From assembly GCA_022793375.1 (NCBI GenBank), contig JAAWCS010000007.1, positions 18,433-82,432 of the forward strand: DNA of 64,000 bases. The letters run 5' to 3'. Below are positions 17,217-23,889 of the stretch, in pieces. The DNA is from Lachnospiraceae bacterium (GTDB lineage Bacteria; Bacillota; Clostridia; Lachnospirales; Lachnospiraceae). Each line of letters begins with the position of its first letter. Position 1 is the first letter of the stretch. The position numbers and the translations under genes were made by a program. Under the pieces are notes generated by a model. It saw only the letters and a program-made list of their open reading frames with translations, made no database searches and had not been told where the DNA came from.

Positions 17217-17561
17217 CTATTCCAGTTCCTCCTGTGCGACCAACTCGTCGTACTCGCTTTCTTCTTCTTCAAACAGGCGGTCAAAGGCCTCCACGACCCG
17301 GTCAAGCAGGGCGTCGTCCTCGATGTATCCCAGGATGGGTTCGCCGTTTTCGTCCTCGTCGTACTGGTACAGATAGCAGCCGCCCTCTTCATCCTCTTCT
17401 TCGTCCATGGGCAGCAAGGAGATATATAGCTTGTCCTCTACCTCGACAAAGCCCCATACAAAGCATTCGGCCTCGGAACCGTCCTCAAACGTAAGGGTAA
17501 TAGTATCGGGCAGCTCCGCCGGAAAATCTGCTTCTGCCTTGGATTGTTCATCGTTTCCCAT
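17217..17561 (-). CDS. DUF1292 protein
   Basis: 114 aa, strongly acidic. The core from about residue 20 (TITLTFEDGSEAECFVWG, then YISLLPMDEEEDEEGGCYLY and ILGYIEDDALLDRVVEAFD) matches the DUF1292 pattern common in Firmicutes, whose function is unknown. No signal or membrane segment is present, so it is cytosolic. The ATG has a GAGGT site. It is divergent from the LURP-one gene, and the region between them holds a perfect 28-bp inverted repeat. Confidence 0.8.
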   Translation of the reverse strand: MGNDEQSKAEADFPAELPDTITLTFEDGSEAECFVWGFVEVEDKLYISLLPMDEEEDEEGGCYLYQYDEDENGEPILGYIEDDALLDRVVEAFDRLFEEEESEYDELVAQEELE

Positions 17562-17712
17562 CGATTCGTACCTCGTTCTTTCTGATGTGTTGGAATTTTT
17601 GCAACAAAGAATTTTGTGCTTTCCGCTTCCACTGTAACAGATTGCAGAAGAAAAAGCAAGGATTTCTTACGTCGTTTTTCGGACAGTTCCGCTAGCCGGG
17701 AGAGGATTTTCA

Positions 17713-17740
17713 TGATATAATGTCGTAAGACATTATATCA
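17713..17740. promoter_or_regulatory. Perfect 12-bp inverted repeat carrying TATAAT on both strands
   Basis: TGATATAATGTC and its exact reverse complement are separated by GTAA. Each arm contains TATAAT. It lies in the divergent intergenic region between the DUF1292 and LURP-one genes. No good -35 is found at 17 bp on either side, so it may be an operator, a weak divergent promoter or a hairpin. Confidence 0.55.
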
Positions 17741-17799
17741 GCGCCGATTCGCGTCCGAGCAAAGCGGGGACATTTATTCCGGATTGAAAGGAGCACCCT

Positions 17800-18297
17800 A
17801 TGAAACTTTACATAAAACAAAAAGTATTTTCCTGGGCCGACCGTTTTGCGGTCCGGGACGAAACAGGGGCCGAGCGATATTACGTGGAAGGAGAAATCTT
17901 CTCCTGGGGCAAAAAGCTGCACGTCTACGATGCGCAGGGCCGCGAAGCCGCCTTCATCCAGGAAAAAGTCTGGAGCTTCCGTCCCAGATTTTTCGTCTAT
18001 GTCGACGGCCGTCAGGCTGCGGAAATTGTGAAGAAATTTACTTTTTTCTGCCCGCGCTATTACGCCGAAGGACCGGGCTGGGAGATCGAGGGCCGCTTTT
18101 TGTCTCATGAATACGAGGTATTCAAAAACGGCAGTTCCATCATAACGATCCGCAAAGAATGGATGACCTGGGGAGACAGTTACGAGGTATCGATCGCGGA
18201 CTGCGAGGACGAAGTGCTGGCGCTTTCGGTCGTACTGGCGATCGACTGCGCTATGGATTCGGACGGAGGCGTGACCGTGACGGCCGGCGGCTCCTGA
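17800..18297 (+). CDS. LURP-one-related (LOR, DUF567) protein
   Basis: 165 aa. The repeated pattern of short beta strands, such as KQKVFSWADRFAVRD, GEIFSWGKKLHVYD, AAFIQEKVWSFRPRFFVY and GRFLSHEYEVF, fits the LOR/Tubby-like beta-barrel family (YxjI in Bacillus). Its role in bacteria is unknown; related proteins are proposed to associate with membranes. There is no signal peptide. AAAGGAG lies 6 bp before the ATG. Confidence 0.75.
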   Translation: MKLYIKQKVFSWADRFAVRDETGAERYYVEGEIFSWGKKLHVYDAQGREAAFIQEKVWSFRPRFFVYVDGRQAAEIVKKFTFFCPRYYAEGPGWEIEGRFLSHEYEVFKNGSSIITIRKEWMTWGDSYEVSIADCEDEVLALSVVLAIDCAMDSDGGVTVTAGGS

Positions 18298-18384
18298 CGA
18301 TCCCCCCACACACAGAAACAAGGTTGGCGGCCCTTTCCGCTGCGGCAGGCAAAGGCCGCGCGCCCAAAAAGTAAGGAGACAGAA

Positions 18385-19092
18385 ATGGTTCAGGAAAATT
18401 ACAGACAAATCGAAGCGCGGGTCGCGGCGGCCTGCGAACGGGCCGGTCGGCCGCGCGAAGAAGTAACGCTGGTAGCGGTCAGCAAGACCAAACCCGAAGA
18501 GAAGATCCGCCAGCTGATGGGAATCGGCGTCCGCGACTTTGGCGAAAATAAAGTGCAGGATCTGTGCCGGAAGATGGAGGATATTGCCGGGGACAATCGC
18601 TGGCATTTCATCGGCGGCTTACAGCGCAACAAGGTAAAATATCTGGTAGGCAGCCCGGTATATCTGATCCACTCCGTGGATTCATGGAAACTGGCTCAGG
18701 AGATTGAAAAAGAAGCCCAAAAAAAGGATGTGACCGTGCCGGTGCTTTTGGAGATCAATATAGGCGGCGAAGCGACCAAGGGCGGCGTAGCGCCGGAGGA
18801 AGCAGAAGCCTTGCTCTTGCAGATGGCGCGCCTGCCGCGGGTGCGGGTTAAGGGGCTGATGACGATCGCGCCCCCGGGAAAAGAAGAGCAGAACCGGGCC
18901 TATTTTCGCCGCATGCGGCAGCTGCGCGACCGGCTGGCGGCGCTGCATCTTCCGGGCGTGGAAATGAAAGAGCTGTCGATGGGAATGACCGACGACTTTG
19001 AAACAGCGATTTTTGAAGGAGCGACGATTGTGCGGGTGGGGACCGCCATCTTCGGCGAACGGAGGCCGGGAGAACCGGAGTGGAGGGCCTGA
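18385..19092 (+). CDS. YggS/PLPBP-family pyridoxal-phosphate homeostasis protein
   Basis: 235 aa, full length. It has the single alanine-racemase-like barrel of this family with PLP lysine in [10 protein letters not shown], and [11 protein letters not shown] and [13 protein letters not shown] at the phosphate site. Family members bind PLP and maintain B6 and amino-acid homeostasis without known catalysis. AAGGAG precedes the ATG. In many Firmicutes this gene sits with sepF and division genes, but here it does not; the aldolase gene follows about 80 bp later. Confidence 0.93.
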   Translation: MVQENYRQIEARVAAACERAGRPREEVTLVAVSKTKPEEKIRQLMGIGVRDFGENKVQDLCRKMEDIAGDNRWHFIGGLQRNKVKYLVGSPVYLIHSVDSWKLAQEIEKEAQKKDVTVPVLLEINIGGEATKGGVAPEEAEALLLQMARLPRVRVKGLMTIAPPGKEEQNRAYFRRMRQLRDRLAALHLPGVEMKELSMGMTDDFETAIFEGATIVRVGTAIFGERRPGEPEWRA

Positions 19093-19174
19093 GGATAAAA
19101 GCGGCAGCTGTTTGTGCCGCGCACGATACAGGCAGGCCATTAAGGATTTAAACAAACAGGAAAGGAAAAAGAAG

Positions 19175-19849
19175 ATGAAATTATTGGTGGATTTTGCGGG
19201 AATTGAACGGATTCGGGAACTGTATGAATATTTTCCGCTGGACGGGGTGACGACAAACCCGTCGATTCTGGCGGCGGTCCGGAAACCGCCGTATGAGACG
19301 CTGGAGGAAATCCGGGCGTTTATCGGGCCGGACGCCGATCTGCACGCGCAGGTCCTTTCGCAAAAAGCAGAGGACATGGTAGAAGAAGCCCATGAAATGC
19401 TGGGCCGCCTGGGAAAGAACACCTGCATCAAAGTGCCGGTTGTGCGGGAGGGATTAAAAGCGATCCGCCTTCTGGCCGCCGAAGGGGTACGGGTAACCGG
19501 CACGGCCATCTATACGCCAATCCAGGCCATGCTGGCGGCTCACGCCGGCGCTTCGTTTGTGGCGCCTTATGTCAATTCGATCGACAATGCGGGCATAGAC
19601 GGCATGGGCGTAGCCAAGAAAATCCAGGAAACATTTGAGAATCATGGAATGACGACCCAGGTGCTGGCCGCCAGCTTCAAAAACGCGTATCAGGTGCAGG
19701 AGCTGTTTGCGTTCGGAATTCCGGCAGTTACAGCCGTACCGGACGTGCTGGAAAGCCTGCTGAAAAACGATATGTCGATAGCTCGCGTGGCCCGCTTCCA
19801 GGCGGATTTTGAAAAGCTCTGCGGGGCAGGGAGCACCATGAAGCAGTAG
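19175..19849 (+). CDS. Transaldolase-like fructose-6-phosphate aldolase
   Basis: 224 aa, the size of the short TalC/FSA group. The Schiff-base Lys is in NTCIKVPVV, the N-terminal signature is LDGVTTNPSI, and VTGTAIYTPIQAM and FVAPYVNSIDNAG complete the barrel. It may cleave fructose-6-phosphate to dihydroxyacetone and glyceraldehyde-3-phosphate or act as a transaldolase; sequence alone does not decide. The ATG at 19175 (AAAGGAAAAAG site) gives the family N-terminus; the longer upstream frame overlaps yggS and lacks similarity to the family. Confidence 0.9.
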   Translation: MKLLVDFAGIERIRELYEYFPLDGVTTNPSILAAVRKPPYETLEEIRAFIGPDADLHAQVLSQKAEDMVEEAHEMLGRLGKNTCIKVPVVREGLKAIRLLAAEGVRVTGTAIYTPIQAMLAAHAGASFVAPYVNSIDNAGIDGMGVAKKIQETFENHGMTTQVLAASFKNAYQVQELFAFGIPAVTAVPDVLESLLKNDMSIARVARFQADFEKLCGAGSTMKQ

Positions 19850-19936
19850 CCAAACAATCCTCAAACCATACCCGCTCCCTCCGCCAAAGGACATGGCGGA
19901 CATAGTCACCTTTTTGGATTCCTGAATAAAATAATA

Positions 19937-20827
19937 ATGACACATATTCAGGATCATCATATGGAGGATAAGCATTACACAGGACGCGGGATTGGCCTGG
20001 CGGTTATGGATACGGGGGCTTTTCTGCATCCTGATTTTCGTGATCGGGTCGTTGCCTTTCAGGATATGGTACGCCATCGTCGTGACTGCTATGACGACAA
20101 TGGCCATGGCACGCACATTTTGGGAATTGCGGCCGGCGACGGCCGTCTGTCAAAGGGTCGGTGCGCGGGGATGGCGCCGGGGGCGCACCTGATCGTAGCC
20201 AAGGTGCTGGATTGGCGGGGCAACGGAAGCGAAGAAAATGTGCTGGCCGGCGTGGAATATCTGCTGGCACGGCAAAAAGCGCTGGGAATCCGTGTCGTAA
20301 ATATTTCAATGGGCGCTTTTGACGAGGAGGGAATGCAGGAGGACTCAAGGCTGGTGCGGGGCGTGGAACGGCTGTGGGATGCCGGTATGGTGGTGCTGGC
20401 GGCGGCCGGCAATAACGGGCCGGCCCCGATGACGATTGCGACGCCCGGCATCAGCCGAAAATTGATTACCGTAGGCTGCAGCGACGACGAGAAGGAGACG
20501 CATATCGACGGCAGCCGCATGTGCAATTATTCCGGCCGGGGACCGACACGGGCCTGCATCCGCAAGCCGGATCTGGTGGCGCCCGGCTGCGAAATCATTT
20601 CCTGCAACCGGATGCTGCGTGCCAGCGATCCGCCGTATACGATTAAGAGCGGGACCTCGATGGCAACGCCGATGGTAGCGGGCGCGATTGCCTGCCTGCT
20701 GGAAAAATACCCGGCCATGACAAACGTACAGGTAAAGCTGCGCCTGCGGGAGCGGTGCGTGCGGCTGAATATGCCGGAGTCCAAGCAGGGCTGGGGCGTA
20801 TTGTCGCTGGAAAACCTGTTGAGATAA
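19937..20827 (+). CDS. S8-family subtilisin-like serine protease
   Basis: 296 aa from the first ATG. The triad is Asp in VMDTGAFLH, His in NGHGTHILGIAAG and Ser in SGTSMATPMVAGAIA, with the oxyanion Asn in AAAGNNGP. There is no signal peptide or long pro-region, as in intracellular subtilases. The start is uncertain: the ATG at 19937 has no ribosome-binding site, whereas the ATG at 19961 (MEDKHYTGRGIG) has AGGA nearby and fits the family start better. A perfect terminator follows and is overlapped by the next promoter. Confidence 0.88.
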   Translation: MTHIQDHHMEDKHYTGRGIGLAVMDTGAFLHPDFRDRVVAFQDMVRHRRDCYDDNGHGTHILGIAAGDGRLSKGRCAGMAPGAHLIVAKVLDWRGNGSEENVLAGVEYLLARQKALGIRVVNISMGAFDEEGMQEDSRLVRGVERLWDAGMVVLAAAGNNGPAPMTIATPGISRKLITVGCSDDEKETHIDGSRMCNYSGRGPTRACIRKPDLVAPGCEIISCNRMLRASDPPYTIKSGTSMATPMVAGAIACLLEKYPAMTNVQVKLRLRERCVRLNMPESKQGWGVLSLENLLR

Positions 20828-20847
20828 ACGCAAAAAGATATTATAAT
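20819..20847 (+). promoter_or_regulatory. Promoter of the GIY-YIG/two-component operon
   Basis: TTGAGA, exactly 17 bp, TATAAT. It overlaps the end of the protease gene. Its expected start point (about 20854) falls within the left arm of the following terminator hairpin, so transcripts from it would lack part of that stem. Confidence 0.7.
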
Positions 20848-20848
20848 G

Positions 20849-20873
20849 GGCTGTGGGAAACCACAGCCTTTTT
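20849..20873 (+). terminator. Rho-independent terminator after the subtilase gene
   Basis: Perfect stem GGCTGTGG / CCACAGCC with a GAAA tetraloop, followed by TTTTT. Confidence 0.9.
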
Positions 20874-20894
20874 GGACGGAAGGGAGCGGGCAGG

Positions 20895-21257
20895 ATGAAA
20901 CCGGCACAGGGAGAAAAGGGAACGAAAAAAGCACGGACGAAGGAGCACACGGCGCAGACGGCGGCCCCGGCCGTCGCCTATACCTACATTCTGCGCTGCA
21001 GCGACGGCTCTCTTTATACGGGATGGACCAACGATCTGCAAAAGCGCCTTCAAAGCCATCAGAGCGGCCGCGGCGGGAAATATACAAAGTCACATCGGCC
21101 GGTAACGCTGGTGCATAGTGAAACCTTTGACACCAAAGAAGAAGCCATGCGGCGGGAATGGCAGATCAAGCAGCTGACAAAGGCGCAGAAAGAAGCGCTG
21201 GTGCGCGGGGAAGGCGCGCCGCCGGATGGAGGATGCCGGAAAGGAGCAGGGCAATGA
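20895..21257 (+). CDS. GIY-YIG domain protein (UPF0213/YhbQ-like)
   Basis: 120 aa. The GIY-YIG fold is at about 28-100: YTYILRCSDGSLYTGWT carries the motif, followed by DLQKRLQSHQSGRGGKYTKSHRP and EAMRREWQIKQLT. Family members are small nucleases thought to act in DNA repair or exchange. A basic N-terminal extension (KPAQGEKGTKKARTKEH) and a C-terminal tail flank it. The start at 20895 is preceded by GGGAGCGGGCAGG. The stop overlaps the start of the response regulator (ATGA), so the two are translationally coupled, an uncommon pairing. Confidence 0.85.
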   Translation: MKPAQGEKGTKKARTKEHTAQTAAPAVAYTYILRCSDGSLYTGWTNDLQKRLQSHQSGRGGKYTKSHRPVTLVHSETFDTKEEAMRREWQIKQLTKAQKEALVRGEGAPPDGGCRKGAGQ

Positions 21258-21925
21258 TACCGATTTTGCTGGTGGAGGATGACAAGGCGATTGCAACGCA
21301 CCTGAGCGAGTTTTTGCAGGGAGAAGGATTTGCGCTGACAGTGGTCGAAGGACAGCGGGAAGCCATAGAACGTTTGACCAACGGCCGTTTTGATCTGGCG
21401 TTGGTGGACATATCGCTGGCGGAGGGAAACGGCTTTGCGGTCTGTGCGGCGGCCAAGACGCATACGGATACGCCGGTCATTTTCCTGACCGCTTCCGGCG
21501 ATGAATACAGCGTGGTCACCGGACTGGATATGGGGGCCGACGATTATATCAGCAAGCCGTTTCGGCCGCGGGAGCTGGTATCCCGCATCCGCACGGTCCT
21601 GCGCCGAAGCGGCCGCAGCCAGGCCGTGTTTCGTGTGTCGGGCCTTATGGTGGATACGGAACGGGGACAGGTGTTCAAAAACGGGGAAGAAATATTCCTT
21701 TCGGCGCTCGAATACCGGCTGCTGCTGGTTTTCTGCGGGAATCCGGGAAAGGTGCTGTCCCGCAGCCGTCTGCTGGAGGAGATTTGGGACGTAGCGGGGG
21801 ATTACGTAAATGACAATACATTGACGGTCTATATCAAACGCCTGCGGGATAAGATCGAGGACGATCCTCAGAATCCGCAGCGCATCCGCACCGTGCGGGG
21901 GCTTGGATACAGGCTGGGCGAGTAG
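21254..21925 (+). CDS. OmpR-family response regulator (BceR-like)
   Basis: 223 aa. Receiver with Glu8/Asp9/Asp10, phospho-acceptor Asp52 (LALVDISLAEGNG) and a KPF motif, then a winged helix with LSALEYRLLLVF and DNTLTVYIKRLRDKI. The order regulator, kinase, ABC ATPase, FtsX permease is that of Bce/Vra-type antimicrobial-peptide sensing and detoxification modules. The ATG overlaps the preceding stop codon, and AAAGGAG is correctly spaced. Candidate target boxes lie at 23103-23120. Confidence 0.9.
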   Translation: MIPILLVEDDKAIATHLSEFLQGEGFALTVVEGQREAIERLTNGRFDLALVDISLAEGNGFAVCAAAKTHTDTPVIFLTASGDEYSVVTGLDMGADDYISKPFRPRELVSRIRTVLRRSGRSQAVFRVSGLMVDTERGQVFKNGEEIFLSALEYRLLLVFCGNPGKVLSRSRLLEEIWDVAGDYVNDNTLTVYIKRLRDKIEDDPQNPQRIRTVRGLGYRLGE

Positions 21926-21959
21926 CCGGCAGCATGGCCGCAAAACAGGAGGAAAAGCA

Positions 21960-23009
21960 GTGATATTTTGGCGCAATCCGGAGATAAAAAAACAGTTGAT
22001 CTGTTACACGGCACTGTCAGGGGCGCTGCTGCTGGCCGCGGGGCTGCTGGCCGTGCGGCTGACGGCCGGGGCGGCCTGGCAGTTTCGGCAGGCGGTCCGG
22101 CTGGCGGTGTTTGGCGGCGTCGGAATTTCGCTGGCATGGGGCGGGCTGTTTCACTTTATCTGTACGGCGAAACGCTATCGGAAGCTTACCTGCCTGGCGG
22201 AGCAGTTGGACATATTTCTCCACGATGACCGCCGCCCGGTTCTTTTTGAGCAGACGGAGGGAGAATTGGCGATCCTGCAGGATGAAATCTGGAAGATGAC
22301 GGTGATGTTGCGGGAACAGGCCGATGCGCTGCAGGGGGAGAAGCAATACCTGTGCGACGCGATTACGGATATGTCCCATCAGCTGCGCACGCCGCTGACC
22401 TCGCTGAATTTGATTCAGACGATGCTGAACGAACCCCACATAGACACTTTGCGCCGGGAAGAATTGTTAAGGCAGCTGAAGATGCTTCTGCGGCGGATTG
22501 ATGACCTTCTCTGCGCGCTGCTGAAAATGGCCCGCATTGATGCCGGGGCGGTACGCTTTGCCAGCGTGCGGCTTCCTTTTTCACAGGTTGTAAAAGAGGC
22601 GGCGGATCCTCTGCGGATTGCCATGGAACTTAAAGGCCAGCGGCTGCTGCTTCATGGGGAGGAGACGGCGGGATTTGCAGGCGACGGCGCCTGGAGCGCG
22701 GAAGCGTTGGGGAATATTTTGAAAAACTGTATGGAGCATACGCCGGCCGGCGGTCAGATCGCTCTGTACTGGGAGGAAAATGCGGTTTATTCGGAACTGC
22801 GGATTGAGGACGACGGGCCGGGCATTGCGCCGGAGGATTTGCCGCATATTCTGGAACGCTTTTATAAAGGAAAGAATCAGGGCGGTTTCGGCGTGGGGCT
22901 GGCCTTTGCGCGGATGGTATTTACGGCGCAGAACGGGGTATTGACAGCGGAAAACCGGGCACAGGGCGGAGCGCGTTTTATCGTGCGGTTTTATAAGGGA
23001 GTGATATGA
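21960..23009 (+). CDS. Sensor histidine kinase (BceS-like, intramembrane-sensing)
   Basis: 349 aa with a GTG start at 21960, chosen for ACAGGAGG upstream; the open frame extends to 21903 without a site. Two membrane segments (about 13-33 and 47-68) are joined by only a short extracellular loop. This is typical of kinases that sense through a partner ABC transporter. HisKA motif DMSHQLRTPLTSL (His140), N-box ILKNCMEHTP and G-boxes DDGPGIA and FGVGLAFA are intact. It would phosphorylate the regulator encoded just upstream. Confidence 0.9.
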   Translation: MIFWRNPEIKKQLICYTALSGALLLAAGLLAVRLTAGAAWQFRQAVRLAVFGGVGISLAWGGLFHFICTAKRYRKLTCLAEQLDIFLHDDRRPVLFEQTEGELAILQDEIWKMTVMLREQADALQGEKQYLCDAITDMSHQLRTPLTSLNLIQTMLNEPHIDTLRREELLRQLKMLLRRIDDLLCALLKMARIDAGAVRFASVRLPFSQVVKEAADPLRIAMELKGQRLLLHGEETAGFAGDGAWSAEALGNILKNCMEHTPAGGQIALYWEENAVYSELRIEDDGPGIAPEDLPHILERFYKGKNQGGFGVGLAFARMVFTAQNGVLTAENRAQGGARFIVRFYKGVI

Positions 23010-23102
23010 CAGGGGCGGCCGCAGGGCCGCTTCGTTGTTTTGAAAATGAGTACCTTCCGGCCGCAGCGGCCTGCGCGAAAAAGTGACAGAATTGTTATCA
23101 AA

Positions 23103-23136
23103 GAGTCATGGGAGAGTCATTGAGCGGTTGTATACT
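23103..23136 (+). promoter_or_regulatory. Promoter of the ABC exporter with GAGTCAT direct repeats
   Basis: GAGTCAT occurs at 23103-23109 and 23114-23120, an 11-bp period. TATACT follows at 23131-23136. No -35 consensus exists and the repeats cover that region. This suggests activation by the adjacent OmpR-type regulator. Confidence 0.6.
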
Positions 23137-23205
23137 GAGATTACAAATCACAGACAGGAGTTCCTGAAAGGAAGGAAACAGGGGCAGACAGAGAGGAAAA
23201 AGGCA

Positions 23206-23889
23206 ATGGAAATTCTGCGAATCGAACATATATCAAAGGTATATGGACAAGGGGAAAACCAGGTAACCGCTCTAAACGACGTATCGTTCCAGGTACAGAA
23301 AGGGGAGTTTGTGGCAATCATCGGTCCGTCAGGCTCGGGAAAATCAACGCTTCTGCATATTTTGGGCGGAGTGGACCGGCCGACTTCGGGAAAGGTGTAC
23401 ATGGACGGGCAGGACGTGTATGCGCAGAAGGAGGAGGCATTGGCCGTGTTTCGGCGGCGGCAGGTGGGTCTGATCTATCAGTTTTATAATCTGATTCCAG
23501 TGCTGAATGTGGAAGAAAATATGGCACTGCCTGTATTGATGGACGGACGCCGGATCAATCCAAGACGGATGCGGGAACTGATTACGACATTGGGATTAAG
23601 CGGCCGGGAAAAGCATCTGCCGAACCAGCTCTCCGGCGGCCAGCAGCAGCGTGTGTCCATTGGCCGGGCGCTGATGAATGCGCCGGCGGTAGTGCTGGCG
23701 GACGAACCGACCGGCAATCTGGACTCCAAAAACAGCCAGGAAATATTGGAACTGCTGCGCCGCTCGAACCGCAAATATGAGCAGACGCTGATTGTCATTA
23801 CGCACGACGAGCGGATCGCGCTGCAGGCGGACCGGATTCTGGCGATTGAGGACGGAAAAATCCATCGGGAGGAGGTGCTGCGGCGATGA
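23206..23889 (+). CDS. ABC transporter ATP-binding protein (MacB/BceA type)
   Basis: 227 aa. Walker A GPSGSGKST, Q-loop in LIYQFYNLIP, signature LSGGQQQRVSIGRALMN, Walker B VVLADEPTGNLD and the switch His in VITHDERI. It is the ATPase of a type VII (MacB-like) ABC system that couples hydrolysis to mechanical work of the permease. The ATG at 23206 (GAGAGGAAAA site) matches the family start. Its stop overlaps the permease ATG as ATGA. Confidence 0.95.
   Translation: MEILRIEHISKVYGQGENQVTALNDVSFQVQKGEFVAIIGPSGSGKSTLLHILGGVDRPTSGKVYMDGQDVYAQKEEALAVFRRRQVGLIYQFYNLIPVLNVEENMALPVLMDGRRINPRRMRELITTLGLSGREKHLPNQLSGGQQQRVSIGRALMNAPAVVLADEPTGNLDSKNSQEILELLRRSNRKYEQTLIVITHDERIALQADRILAIEDGKIHREEVLRR

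Noticed and set aside
17710..18606. Long minus-strand reading frame opposite the LURP-one and yggS genes
   Set aside because: Both plus-strand genes have clear families and ribosome-binding sites; the opposite frame is a GC-rich shadow with no recognisable domain.
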